Shown here: piece after piece, positions 44,651 to 56,789 of the stretch
How positions within the stretch are numbered: the stretch's first letter is position 1
How the letters are laid out: each line of letters begins with the position of its first letter
Origin: Apoderus coryli
Lineage: Eukaryota; Arthropoda; Insecta; Coleoptera; Attelabidae
Direction: 5' to 3'
Assembly: GCA_911728435.2 (NCBI GenBank)
Contig: OU452202.1
Location: forward strand, 310,001 to 374,000
DNA: 64,000 bases
Position numbers and translations under genes: made by a program
The notes under the pieces: generated by a model
Database searches by the model: none
The model's input: only the letters and a program-made list of their open reading frames with translations
What the model was told of the DNA's origin: nothing

Positions 44651-45600
44651 GGATTGAATAATTAATAAACATTAACAAACAAAAATTTAATCTATTTTAC
44701 TATATTTGGTTTTCGATTTTCTAACGAAAAAGTTTGTATGTAAATGGATCACACAAAATATTAAAGAGTGTATAGCACAGTGAAACAATTAACAAGGACT
44801 TGATTTTATTTATTTTGCCCTTAGGTGATATAGAGACTAGCTGCAAGCTTAAATAGTTAAACAGCAATCTGCCGAACTTCAATATTTGGTTAGCCCACAC
44901 GGGCTAACACAGGGGCATTCTGAAGTTCCAGAACTGAAATTCTTTTGACTGTCCTGTATACAATGATTTTTAAGAAACTAGTCTGAAAAGAAACTACTTC
45001 TGCTTGAATCTGTGAAAAAACCTCTCCTTTAACAGAAAATTCGACTGAGCAACCTCGATTTTTTTATTTTATGAGTTGCTCTGTGGGGAGTAAGAAAGTT
45101 AATATCAGCTTTTAACGTATACCTAAAACGCACAAATATCAAAATACGTTAGATAAATTAGTTATATATATTGACTTAATTATATACCCAAATTTGAAAA
45201 AAAATCGAGTGGTTAGGTTCTTGAGATTTTAAAATAAGTAAGCTGCAAAACTACGAGCATTCCAGACCAGAATGTAGGTATAGCCCGACCTAATATCGCT
45301 CTTATTTACCCACCTAGTACTGCTGTTCCAAGTCCCTATCCCCGAACCTAACAAAATAATGCTAGTATCGTATTTTTTGTTTATGTATTATCATTAATTT
45401 CAGCAAGTTTTATTAATTGCAACGCAAATAAACAATACTAAGGATAATAGGAAATTTTTATTTGTTACTCACGCAAACACTGTGAAGTAGGTTAGAATGA
45501 TATTATACAAATAATATTTCTCCTAAAAACAATCGATAACATTGATATTTTGTTTTGATATCAATAGTAAAATCCCCTTGTTAGTTAAATTAGATATTTT
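44651..45600. other. Upstream intergenic region of the secreted-protein gene
   Basis: No ORF of interest. A small hairpin AGCCCACACGGGCT lies near 44893. Nothing else seen. Confidence 0.5.
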
Positions 45601-45613
45601 TGTAAATATTTCT

Positions 45614-45650
45614 TATATAAATAAAATCGTAGGTAAATGCAATCATATTG
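45614..45650 (+). promoter_or_regulatory. TATA core promoter of secreted-protein gene
   Basis: TATATAAA at 45614-45621. Transcription would start near 45643 (TGCAATCATA), giving a ~55-base leader before ATG 45698. Confidence 0.45.
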
Positions 45651-45697
45651 CTTTAAGATTTGGTTGGTAGATTTACAAAAAAAAATCAATAATTATT

Positions 45698-45739
45698 ATG
45701 AAGTTTGTATATTTCCTCGTTTTTGCTATAATTGCACAG
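45698..45739 (+). CDS. Secreted-protein gene, exon 1 (signal peptide)
   Basis: Fourteen codons ending CAG, followed by donor GTAAGC at 45740. Phase 0. Confidence 0.6.
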
Positions 45740-48700
45740 GTAAGCAATATTTAGTTTTTAGATTGAGTACGCCAAACCGAAACAAAAAATATGAAGTTAT
45801 TATAATAAATGCCAAATAATAGTTAGGTATTATTAATTTTATAAGATGATAAAACTTTAATATCCATTATACGAGTATCATTTTGTTATTTTGAATTTGA
45901 TTAAAAAATTATTCAATCCCAATTTTTCTGCAAATTCTGTAGTAATAAATGAGACGTGTGAACAACTATCAATTAAACCTCTTGCATCAACAAACTGACC
46001 ATTTTTATGTTGAATATTTAGTATAACAGTTGGAAGCAAGACATTTTCAAATTTATTTTCAGAATAGCAGTGTTGCGTTTCTAAAGCCTGTTCATTATTC
46101 TGATTTTTAGTATTGATATTACAATTTGAGGTATTTGAGGAAGATTGTGACTCAATATGCAGCAACGTGTCATGGTTTTTGTTACAATTCTTGCATTTAA
46201 AAGAAAATTTACAAGAACCGCTATGCTTGTTTAAACAATTTTGCATAGCTTTTCTTTTTCAACAAACGATAATCTTTGAGCACTATTTTCCAATTTAAAT
46301 TTTGAACAGTTATAAATTTTATGATTTTTAGAATTACAAACTAGGCAGCAAAATTCTTTGGCTTTTGTTGTTATGTGTGAAAATTGAGATGGAGCATTTT
46401 TGATATATTCAAATTTATTGTCACTTTGAGAACCTGCCTCTAAAGCTATAGCTCTATCTTCCAAATACTTTAGAAATTCTTGAACAGTTGGCATTTTCAT
46501 CTACTCTCTATCTTATTGATAAGATCTAATGGTATATTGATATAATTTTCTACTTAAAATGCAAACTAAAATTGTATCCCACTGGCTAACTGGTTGTTTA
46601 AGATTTTCAAGAGCACTTAATTGTTGCCTTCACAATACTAATAAAATCTCTTAAATTTGAAAGAGTTCCTTTCTGTATTGAAGGTATGTCAAGTAAAGTA
46701 TTTATGTGAGAATTGACTATTAATGATTTATGATCAAACCTATCTTTTAAAATTTTGAGGGCTTGTTTATAATATTCGTTCTCAAGAGGTAAATGTTCAA
46801 TTCTATACCTTGTAAATGTTTTCGTAAATAAAATAATTTTTCAACATCATGTAAATCAGGATGTTTGTCATAAACTGCTGCAAACATTGCAGGGAATGGC
46901 TTGTATTTGTGAACATCAGTACCGTCAAAAACAGGAATTGTTACACTAGATAAAGGAGTTCTCATAGATTTTATTACAATATTTTCTGGTGAAGTAGAGG
47001 ACATAGAAAGCATGTTAGATGGTGTTGGCAAAAAAACATTGATTGCTGCAACAATGTCATAATATTTGTCTTCAAATTCACCAATATCTTCACAAGCCTC
47101 TTTATCTAGGGTGCCTAGCTAACTTGTAATTCTAAATAGGCATTATAACATTGAGTAGGACTATCTTTTCTAGTTTTGAATTTTTCTATTAAATTACTTG
47201 TAGGTTCTGATTTTTCATTTTAAGTAACAAACGTATGAATCCTTTCCAATGTATTTTTACACTGGAAACATTTTTCTTTTATTTTCGTGATTTCTTTTTG
47301 TTTAGCCATAGCAATATACCAATTAATTAATCAATAGAATTAAAGAAATGTAAGTAAATCAAATTATAGCAAATAGACTAAATACCTATATAACTAACTC
47401 AATAGTAATTCTCTTAATGTTTAACTGGAACACACTCACCAAATAAATAGTTTCAAATTAGTTGTCCTGTTCTCCTATTAACAACAATGCCAGATGCTGC
47501 AACTATATGCAACTGCAACACCTCGTATAGTTAAGAAATTATCGGTTCTCAACAATTTTCAAACATCATGTATACAATATTTCCTGTAGTACTACCACAA
47601 TCAGAAAATTACAACTTCAAACCAATATAGTAGCTTGAAAGTTTTATTTTTGTGATTATAGACACAATCCAATTACTTCACTAATTTTTTGCACTAGTTT
47701 TACTATTAATTTTACCAGAACTTTATATATCCGGCTCGAAGGACCACTTAAATATGTTTAAAACACATATTTAGAATTGTAAAACTTGTATTTGTAATGA
47801 AGTAATTAATTTTTACAATAAAATAATTTTTGACTTTTTTATGAATTAATTGTGTCTACTTGACACCTTAATTTGTATCATCATTATTAATGAAATGACA
47901 AATAATAATCTATACATATATGTACAGTATCAAATGTCAAAAGAATACAATCAGAATTGTTGGATTATGTTTCCCATATATGGAACTAGGCGTACTAGGG
48001 TAACTAATTCAAGAGAAGATCGGTATGTAGCAGGTTATGTATGTCGGAATCGAACCATAACACTCTCAGTTGTCCGAACTCCCTTTAGAAGAACGTGTGG
48101 TCAATTAATTTCCAGTACCACAATACGGCAGAGACTTGCTGGAGCCAATTTGCGATCTAGGAGGCCTAGGTTACTCCCCAGGCATATAGTCGCTCGACTA
48201 CAGTGGGCACAAGACAGGGACTGCCTTTTAGTTCAGTGGCGAAATGTCCTTTTTTTAGACAAAACCAGATTTGGTTTAATTAGTGATAATCAGCGACACA
48301 GAGTTTGGACAGGGCCAGGGCAACCAGAAAGTCTATCTTTTGCCAGGGAAGTCGTTCCATACCAAGGAGGAACAGTAATGTTTTGGGGAGGCACAATGCA
48401 TGGTCGTCGTACGCAGCGTATTCTAATTCCAGACACATGACAGAGGATAGATATGGTCGAGACATTATTGAACCCATTATTTATCCTCTCCGAAATGAAA
48501 TTGGATCCAATTTAATTTATTTTCATCGATGAAAATGCTAGGCCCAATCGCACGAGAATAGTACAAAATGCACTGAAGATTCAGAATATTCAAAGATTAC
48601 CGTCGCAAGCAAATTCGCCAGACATGAATCTCATTGAGCACATGTGGGATTTCGTTGGACGAGCAATCGCAAACAGAATTAATCCTCCTATCACCCTCCA

Positions 48701-51700
48701 GGACCTAACACTCGCGGCTCAAAAAGAATGGAACAACATCCAATGGATACCATTAAGGCAAGGCAACAATATGGATTGTTTCCATGCACAGGCGAGTTAT
48801 ACCTTACTACAGAACAGGGGAGGACACATCGAATATTATTGCATTTTTGATTTCGCTCTAAAGTGGTTTCCTTCTAGATTTCAAATTCTGGTAATCATTT
48901 TATTATGCACCATTTTTCGGTTGTATTTTTTTTGGTCAGTTAAAATTTAGTTCAGTCAATTTGCATTGGATACATAACCACTACTACTTTGTAATAAACT
49001 TCTTGACTTAAAATAATAGTGTATCATTTTGAAAAACATAAGGGGGTCTAAGAATTTTGGCGATGTGTGTATTATTATAAAGAATAGTTTCAAACAGCTT
49101 GGAGAAGTTGGACAAAATCGATATTGGTCGGTAATTTGATATATCAGATCTGGTACCAGACTTTAAAATTGGGATGATTTTAGCACGCCTCCATGTAGCT
49201 AGATAATTCCGCGACGTTAGAATGAGATTCAAAATATGGAGCAAACGTTGCCGAAGAACCGGTACAGAATCTCTAATTATAAACGATGCAATGTTATCCA
49301 CGCCGCTGGTCATTTTATTTTTCAATTTTTTTGGATGCACTTAAAATATCCTGATCAGTAATAATAATGGAGTTAAATGATAATTGTGGAATTTCCGGAG
49401 GTTCTATGGCAAGGAATTCTGTTAACAAGTTGTTGCCCTGCAGACATTTACTGAATGCTTGTTACTCCAGATGTCATTTGTCCGATTTGTCGAAAGATAG
49501 TATTGGGAACCCAATACATGGAACGAAAAAAGTATAAAAAGTACTGTACTCAAAATCGACAAAGAATAATTGTTAGTTGTGCTAATAGAGGAAAGACTGG
49601 GTAGCTCTGGCTAGCATATTGGGAATTGAACATAAGACAGCTTTTCACTGGATGACCTCTGGAAGGGAAATAATGCTGCAGAAAGGTCGAATAAAACCAG
49701 GAACACCGAGTGATACTGAAATTAATATATTTATTAACTATGTTGAAGAAAATTATGACTTAATAATTACAAGAAGAAGTTAGGGAAATTTTTTAAAAAA
49801 ATACCGGTTTGCGCACTGTTCCAAATTATTTGGAGGGGAAATGTTTAGCTTGAAACAAGAACACAAACAGCCAATAACAATAAATTCCGCCGAAAACAAA
49901 AAGAAACGAGCTGAATATGTTCAAACCCTAAATCAGTTTATTCAAGACGGTAAGCAAGTTGTCTGGATTGACGAAATAAATTTTAATTTGTTTCCCCAAT
50001 GTACATTTAATTTAATTTTCTGAATTACATTTAAAATATCCGAATTGCATTTGAAATTATCTGAAATCCATTTGAGAAATCTGAATTACATTTGGTGTTT
50101 TTTTAAATACATTTGGTCGTTTCTGAAATACAATAATTGGAAACAGTGTAGATGTCTAGGTACACTATATATAATTAATTATTCTTAATTTTCTTTGGCT
50201 GGGATTATAGATTTATGCATCACCTGATGTAGATCCACGAAATGCAAAAGACGAAGCCAAAAAACTGTTCGACAAACTTATGTTCGCCATAGATAAAGGA
50301 ATTACCTCAGGGAAAAATGCGGTTGACAAAGCATTCAATCAAGTGAAAGATGCAGCAACAAATCTTGAGACTTCTATGAAAAACAAATTAAAAGGCGCTT
50401 TAAGTTCGTTCCAAGAAAAAATAGATGACTTGAATAAGAGAGCCGCTGCAAAAGGTATGTAGATTAAGTGCCCCTTTGCCTAACCGCTAAATAAGTTTAG
50501 CATAAATTCGTAGAGAGCTTGTAAATTTCTTAGTTTTATCATTTAATAACAACATGAACGTGCAGAAAAAAAAGTTTACCTACGTCACCAGACTTTTATT
50601 GAGAATGAAACTAACTGAATTTGCTTCATACAATATACCAAAATCACATTAAATTGTAAATATATAGACAATATGTACAGATTTAGACATATGTTCGTCA
50701 CTATTAGATCTTAAAATTTGTTGCTTCTAAAGTCATATCTTTTTATGTAGGTACTCTTATGGCACCAAAAACTGTTGCTTTTTTGCTATTAAAATAAAGA
50801 TAACTGACCAAACATAGAAATATGGACCTAAGCAACACAAATATTGGAAAATAAGAGTGTTACGTATTTCGAGTTTGCAAATCCGAAAATATTTTTTATC
50901 TTACGGTGGTCGTTTATACACTAGATCGATATGTAGTCCACGGTTTCTGCTGAAAACGATAATTGAGGTGTTATTTTCGAAGATATTATAGTGGTGGCAG
51001 CTCTAACTAGCTATAGCAAATGCACCACTGTGTTTACAACTCTTCGCAAGTCGTATTTTACTCATCACCCAGTTCCTGTTGATTATGATTTCTTTCCCAG
51101 TCTACAACATATTTAACTAACCCGTTCTCTTCTTGATCTTTCTTTAAAACCTTTGGTTCCCATTCAGCACTTTAGGCAACTATGACTGCTTCGTCACTCG
51201 TTTTGCATCTTTAGTAATTACGTCGAGCTAGTCACAATAAACTTTAATATAACACGATCGGTTTGAAGAACAAATGTTGTCGTTTTCTGTTGTCTGTTTC
51301 CGTTATGACTACAATTACATTATTACATCACATATTGAATTCACGTCCACGAGTACCTCGATTATTAACTCGGATCTGGCGGTTACTACGAAGTCCTCTT
51401 TAATGATTGCAATTTCCGACATTTTCAACGAATACGACTTTTAATATCGTGATAAAACTCAGATCAAGTAAAATTCAGTTAGTTGTGTCTGCTACCAATA
51501 TCAAAAAGGTATGTGATGTTCTCCGAAGACTCTACAGGAATTTCCAAAACACATTCTGCATTCAACATATTCCTACCATCGTCCTTTTACAACAGTATTA
51601 TTGATAATTTTGTTTATTGTTCTGATTCTTTACCTTAAACAAGTTTGGGGAGTTTGGGTACTTAGTTTATATCTAAGTGATGGAATAATGTGTTTGTAAT

Positions 51701-54700
51701 TACAATTATTATAAAAATATGGTCAAAATTAATCTTAATGTAATTTTTTAAACATATGTCAAATCGGTTCAACAAATGCTGTATATCTGACGGAATGAAT
51801 ATCATCCTGCTTTTAAGTCATGTATGCAACTTTGTTTACAATACTGGCTTTTTGAAAATCTTAAAATCTTCTATCAAAGCTTCCTCTTTAATGGTTTTAT
51901 CCAGTAAAATTGTTTACAATATTGGCTTTTTTTTAAATTAAAATTAAGTGATATTTTTCCTTACTCCTTATCATCGTTTGCAACCAATATCAGTTATTAT
52001 GGTTTGGTTTGGCATGCTTATGGATAAGCTATGTTTTTGTAAATCTGTTATAAAAATGAACTTTTTGTTCCCTAACTTAAAACCTATGTAGGTGCGTTTA
52101 TTAGTGGATCCACACGGACCATCCACTGCGACTACACAAGGCTCTATTATTGCTCGTACCCAATAATATTTCCCAAGTCCCCATTCAGTCACCTCTCTTA
52201 CTGGATATTCGACTGTTTTATTTCCCTACAGACCAAGGTGCCCTGGAAAGCAGACCAGAGTTTGACTAATGGTCTTTCCAACTTCTGGGAATAATTTTAC
52301 ACTATTTTTGATGAGGATTTTGATGAGCCTAGGGATTTTATATCCGGTTGACAATCAAAGAATATTTTAATTAACTTTCGCGCATGGTGCTCCTTTCAGC
52401 TACTATCTTGATAAATAATGTGCAGTCTTGAAGTTGAAGTTTGTGATTCAAAACAATTACATTCCGCATTTACATTGTATGAAAGAGTGTATTAAATAAT
52501 TTTAAAAATGTTAGAAAAATTAACAATGGTTTTAATTAGTATTAAAAGAATATTAATTAATATTAAGTTATGAGATTGCCTAATTATAGCTTCGTATACG
52601 GTTGCATATGACTGCCTCAATATCATAGGACAGTAAGGGCGTATATTTTCGAACATGACAACGCTCGCAAATAAGAACAACATCGTAACTCTATCACGAC
52701 AGTTTTACAGTAAAAGGGGTTAAAGTTTCAAGTGTTTTGTCTTAACTAAAGCACGACTTTTAAAGATAAAAATACGAAAGTTTGATAGCAGCTAAGAGTA
52801 TGATTTAGAAATATTTTCCAAAAATTATATACATAAATAAATGTTTAGTTTTTCTTTTAATTTAACTTTATCAAGATACGATGATACTGCGATTGCTAAT
52901 CTTAAAGTCGGTGAGATGATATCAAAAGATACGCTGTAACTATTTTAAGTATTCCCGAAAATGTAATATCTTATCTAAAGATACGGGTATAATAGCTAGT
53001 GAGTATAGGTATTACATAAATAAAATTATTGTACCCTGATGGAAATAACATCGTATATCTACTTCGAATAAATATGATCCATATCCTTAGAATATTATTA
53101 ACATCGTAAGTCTACTTAAGATAAAACAGTTTACTATTTTTCTTCATTTCATTTTATCGTATGTAAATATACGATGCTTTTAAATATTAAAATTTGATGC
53201 TGGCCTGTTATAATTTTAGATACGATGAAATTATTTGTTTTGTATCTCGTTAAGTGAGATTGTAACTGTTGTTACGATATTATGTGGGCAATTTCTATTT
53301 TCTGATTAGATACGATACTAATACTTTTTCCAAAAAGTTAATATTTTTCAAAAATAATTTGTAAAATTTGGTTTTTAATGACAGAAAACATATTTTTATA
53401 CAAGAAACTGAACTTAACTCTTTTTGCGAAAATTTGAGTTACGATGTTCTTATTTGCGAACGTCGATGAGTCCGTCAAATATTTTCTACACTAGAAATCT
53501 CTAGAACTTGACCTAATAGCTCATAATATACACACTTTAATAAATATATATATATATTAGCTGAATGTTTATATTTTTTTCAGGTATAGATTTAACTCCT
53601 TGTCGGCAATATGAAACGGCATTTGAAAATATTCCAAACACACTTATTGACGATTTAACTAAATGTGTAAATGATAAAGTAGCTCAAGCTCAAGCTATTG
53701 TGGATGATGCGATTAATAATGTGAAAAAAGTGGAACAGGATTACAAAAATGTCGAAAGTAATAATTTAATATTGACTAAATGTTTAGATTTTAAACCTAA
53801 AGCATGCACCAAGCTTTTCCTATTTTATTTCGGAAGGAGACAATCACATACCTAAAATATCTATTTGAAAGTGGGAGTCGAATAACACATAATTAATGAA
53901 ACAGATCGGTAAATTTTAGTGTACCTAGTCAAAACAAACTACAATCAAAGCTATATGTATTTTTTATTTCAATGCTACTTAAACACAGATCTTTATCAGA
54001 CCTAAAAAAAACCTTTTAATCTTTTTCGTTTTTTGTTAAAGACAAATTAATGTACGGATACGAATAATTAAGAAAAAGAATTTAGACAAACGTTTAATTA
54101 GTATGTAGGTACAATGATTCACTTTGGTTGTTACATTACCAAGAACTACAAAAAAAATATAATTTGTAATTATGTTCATTATTTTTAAATAAAAAAAATT
54201 GATGCAACTGGTTACAAAAGGCATTTTAAATGAGAGATTATGCTAAACCAAAAATCAATTATATGGATGTAACAATGATTGTGTAGTCGGATAATTGTTA
54301 ATGTTCTCGTCATTTTAAGTGTTTATAAAAAAGCACAATATGCTGTTATTTCGTGTTATAGTTTTCAAAATATAAATATGGATATTATATATCCATATTA
54401 CTCTGAACCTCTATAAAATTAATAGAAGAAAATAATCAAAATCATAATGCTGTTCAGGGTGTGATTGTCTCAAGCTATGAGGTTGAAAATGAAGCTTGTT
54501 CGGCTTTAAATTTCACAAAAAGTGGAAATGCTAGGTGTAACGTCTTTGTCGGACCATGCTATAAGAAGTGGCGTGTCGTAGAATTTGGGAAAAAGGAACT
54601 TATATTTTAAAACTAAAAAAAATCAATGTACCTTTTTGCTGTGAGGGCTGATTCTGTGTTCTGTCGCTCTCAACATGTAGAATCAAAACGTCACAAAAAG

Positions 54701-56633
54701 TTTATTCCGTGTACTCCTTGATGCCGGTATGTCATTATAAAAATGTTATGATATTCTGGGGAAGTTTTTATATTTCCAAATTTGTTTAGCGATATTTCGT
54801 ACTGACTGAAGGTTTTATTTTTATTTTGTGTGAGTTGTGATCTCAAACTTCTATTTGCAATTATTTATCTCTATGAAGTTTGTTACTTATATTGTATATC
54901 TCATGAGGTTAACACACCAACACTGGGAGTTCTTCGTCGAAATTTGAATAATTCTAGACAAGACACGGGGAAATAAAAATTATAGACTCATACTTGCAGA
55001 GCGTATTAAGCTGTAGTATATAGGTAAAGCCATTGTCTTTATAAAGGCAAAGGTAAGGCTAACAACAACGTCATAAGAAGTTATTACCACTTAGCCTGCT
55101 AGTTTTTCTTTTAAAAATATAAATGAATAATGTATACACGTCTTCACATTGCAATAATGAAATATAATAATTATAATAATATAATGCATATAAAATTCCC
55201 ACCAAAAAAAAACTCGTTTAATAATAAGGTTCGATCGCTAAAGAAAAACAACGACCTGTTGTTTTTCTTGCTGGACGGGGAAAGGGAGAATCGTGTAGCA
55301 AATATTGAAGGCGACATGTCGCTATAGAATTCTGCGTAGGTTCGCCTTTTTCGATTGTCGCTAGAAATTTAGTTAAAAACGAAATATCCATCCATATTAA
55401 AGATATAACAATAATTGAACGGATTATTTAAAAGGATATCAAATTAAAAATTATTTGCATGCAAAGAAACCAATTCATTTTCACTGCATGTGAGTTTAAA
55501 AGTAAATAAATAAATACTAGTACCAAATAAAAAGTGCGGAATAAAAACAGAGGGGTAGTCACTTGCGATTTTACGACAGAAAATCTTCATTTGTGGAGAT
55601 CTTCTTGTAACTGCATTGATCTACATGGGATATTGTGGGATCCCCAAGGATATCCATAGAGATTATTTGGATTTCCATGAATCTCGGTGAATCTCCTCGG
55701 GACCTCCATATACATTAATAACTTTTCAATTTTAAATGAAATTAGATCATTGGAAAAAACACGTTTTTGCTGAGAAACTTATCCATATTTATAATATTGG
55801 TAAATAACAAACTTTTTAGACGAAGTAAGTAGGAAATGCACAGAGAATCAGAATATTCAATGATTACCGTGGCAAGCAAATTCGCCATGAATCTCATTAG
55901 CACATATAATAATGAACACTAAAAAATAATAAAAAGAAAAAACAACAACAATAATACATTTTTTTTTGACCTAATATACAACGAAACTTAACTTCTCACT
56001 CTCTGGAATACACCTTGGATCTCCAAGGGATAGGAAAGAAGATTTCCACAGTGACTACCCCTTCGTAAAAAACAATCATATAGTCGCTTATTACTAATAC
56101 TTAAGTTCCTTTTAAAACAAAGTAGTATATTATGTTGAATTTTTAAAATAGGATTAAAAACATTTTGAAATGGGGGAAATACATAACCTGATATATATTT
56201 TTTTGTTAATATTATATAAATTAAAAATCAACAAAATCATTCATTAGTTAAATTTAATATTTTCTTTAAGCATTTTGTGATATATGACTTTAACATAAGC
56301 CGTGCTTCCCTTGCGTACATAGACTGCACGGCCTTACTGTATAGAAAGTTAAATATCTTTCCTACTTCTTTAAAATCACTTGCAGATGACATCAACCATT
56401 GTGGTGGCGGTCTAAAAGCAGTGAAATGTTACGCTAAACTGGTAAAAAAAATCGAACAAGACACAGTGGATGCACCAAAAAAGATTGCGGAAGATATTGC
56501 TAAAGCCACAGCTTTCTGCACGACTTTGGAAAGCAGTTTAGAGCAATGCGCCGTTGGTAAAGTCGAAAAAGTTGGAGAATTGGCTCCTAAATATGTGGCA
56601 GAATTTGCATTATGTGCTGGGCTTAATATATAA
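45698..56633 (+). CDS. Secreted eight-cysteine helical protein, four exons
   Basis: Exons 45698-45739, 50211-50454, 53584-53757 and 56323-56633 sum to 771 bases, 257 codons with stop. All junctions keep the frame (phases 0, 1, 1). Exon 1 encodes MKFVYFLVFAIIAQ, a signal peptide. The mature protein is Lys/Asp/Ala-rich and mostly helical. Eight cysteines fall in TPC, LTKC, NC, INHC, AVKC, AFC, EQC and ALC. The C-terminal half alternates Cys with ~20-residue amphipathic helices. This resembles DUF725/TsetseEP-like secreted insect proteins, but I cannot confirm the family. Size and signal fit a small extracellular (gut, haemolymph or egg) protein. AATAAA at 56763 ends a short 3' UTR. The introns are filled with transposon debris. 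The weakest point is the exon 3 donor (A|GTAATA); reading through it would end at 53855. Confidence 0.65.
45878..47865 (-). mobile_element. BEL-D: 5' fragment of a BEL/Pao element
   Basis: Minus-strand fragment in intron 1. The primer site TGGTCCTTCGAGCCGGATAT (47727-47746) lies next to a presumed LTR at about 47755-47865 (TGTTTAAAACAC...CTTGACA). Gag pieces follow in three frames (47031-46747, 46500-46231, 46246-45878). They include LSSVTIPVFDGTDVHKYKPF, CLVCNSKNHKIYNC and CKFSFKCKNCNKNHDTLLH. The protease motif reads LIDSCSHVSFIT, with Cys in place of the catalytic-loop Gly. Pol and the other LTR are absent. Confidence 0.75.
47955..48845 (+). pseudogene. Tc1-like transposase, two frameshifts
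   Basis: Read in frames 3, 2 and 3. An N-terminal helix-turn-helix part (GTRRTRVTNSREDRYVAG; SSTTIRQRLAGANLRSRRP) is followed by the catalytic domain with NVLFLDKTRFGL (first D), IFIDENARPNRTR (second D) and SPDMNLIEHMWDFV (E). That matches the DDE Tc1 group. Frames change near 48430 and 48530. Terminal inverted repeats were not recognised around it. It lies in intron 1, same strand as the host gene. Confidence 0.8.
49008..49445 (-). pseudogene. LINE reverse-transcriptase fragment
   Basis: Reads NLLTEFLAIEPPEIPQLSF upstream and, after a shift near 49330, KMTSGVDNIASFIIRDSVP, WRRAKIIPILKSGTRSDISN and YRPISILSNFSKLFE. These are the N-terminal RT motifs of non-LTR elements. Both ends are truncated. 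Confidence 0.75.
49535..50010 (+). pseudogene. Fragment of a second Tc1/mariner-type transposase
   Basis: Pieces in two frames: LASILGIEHKTAFHWMTSG (a DNA-binding helix-turn-helix), then ENKKKRAEYVQTLNQFIQDG and QVVWIDEINFNLF (a first catalytic Asp motif). The rest of the catalytic domain is missing. It differs from the transposase at 47955-48845. Confidence 0.5.
50015..50135. repeat. ~21-bp degenerate minisatellite
   Basis: Five to six units of the type TCTGAATTACATTTAAAATA with variants. Confidence 0.6.
50211..50454 (+). CDS. Secreted-protein gene, exon 2
   Basis: Acceptor GGGATTATAG before 50211; donor G|GTATGT at 50455. Encodes IYASPDVDPRNAKDEAKKLF and an amphipathic helix-rich region without cysteines. 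Phase 0 in, phase 1 out. Confidence 0.7.
50456..51960. other. Intron 2, left part
   Basis: No recognisable gene. The reading frames seen here are short and featureless. Confidence 0.4.
51960..52320 (-). pseudogene. Possible decayed LINE RNase H fragment
   Basis: Minus strand reads LVCFPGHLGL, stop, GNKTVEYPVREVTEWG. This recalls the PGH..(I/V).GNE.AD motif of LINE RNase H domains. Short and damaged. Confidence 0.3.
52655..53466. mobile_element. MITE with ~27-bp inverted termini in intron 2
   Basis: CGCTCGCAAATAAGAACAAC and ATCGTAACTC (about 52662-52692) recur inverted at about 53438-53464, with a 3-base gap. Many TACGAT/ATCGTA motifs in both orientations fill the inside, like subterminal transposase-binding repeats. 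No ORF. Confidence 0.6.
53584..53757 (+). CDS. Secreted-protein gene, exon 3
   Basis: Acceptor TTTTTTTCAG before 53584. Encodes GIDLTPCRQYETAFENIPNT and DDLTKCVNDKVAQAQAIVDD. The donor at 53758 (GTAATA) is inferred from phase agreement with exon 4. Confidence 0.55.
53860..55545. other. Intron 3, left part
   Basis: No gene, no clear element. AT-rich. Confidence 0.4.
55548..56070. mobile_element. Non-autonomous Tc1-family element in intron 3
   Basis: AGGGGTAGTCACT near 55551 recurs inverted near 56062 (AGTGACTACCCCTT). Inside, 55838-55915 closely matches the Tc1-like transposase at 48570-48650 (AGAATCAGAATATTCAATGA, GGCAAGCAAATTCGCC). This is an internally deleted derivative of a related family. 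Confidence 0.65.
56323..56633 (+). CDS. Secreted-protein gene, exon 4 (terminal)
   Basis: Acceptor CTTCCCTTGCGTACATAG before 56323. Encodes CTALLYRKLNIFPTSLKSLA to the stop at 56631-56633, with six of the eight cysteines. Confidence 0.65.
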
Positions 56634-56762
56634 CAATTTTTTTTAATTACATAGATATAGATTTTTGCGATAATATGTAATTGAGATATTTAAATAATGA
56701 AATATATATATAGGTACATTTTTATTGTACAGGTGTTTCTACGATATTGTGATTTTTCGTCC

Positions 56763-56768
56763 AATAAA
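56763..56768 (+). terminator. Polyadenylation signal of secreted-protein gene
   Basis: AATAAA about 130 bases after the stop codon. Confidence 0.55.
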
Positions 56769-56789
56769 AAGTTTTCGTCAAACTCCTTT

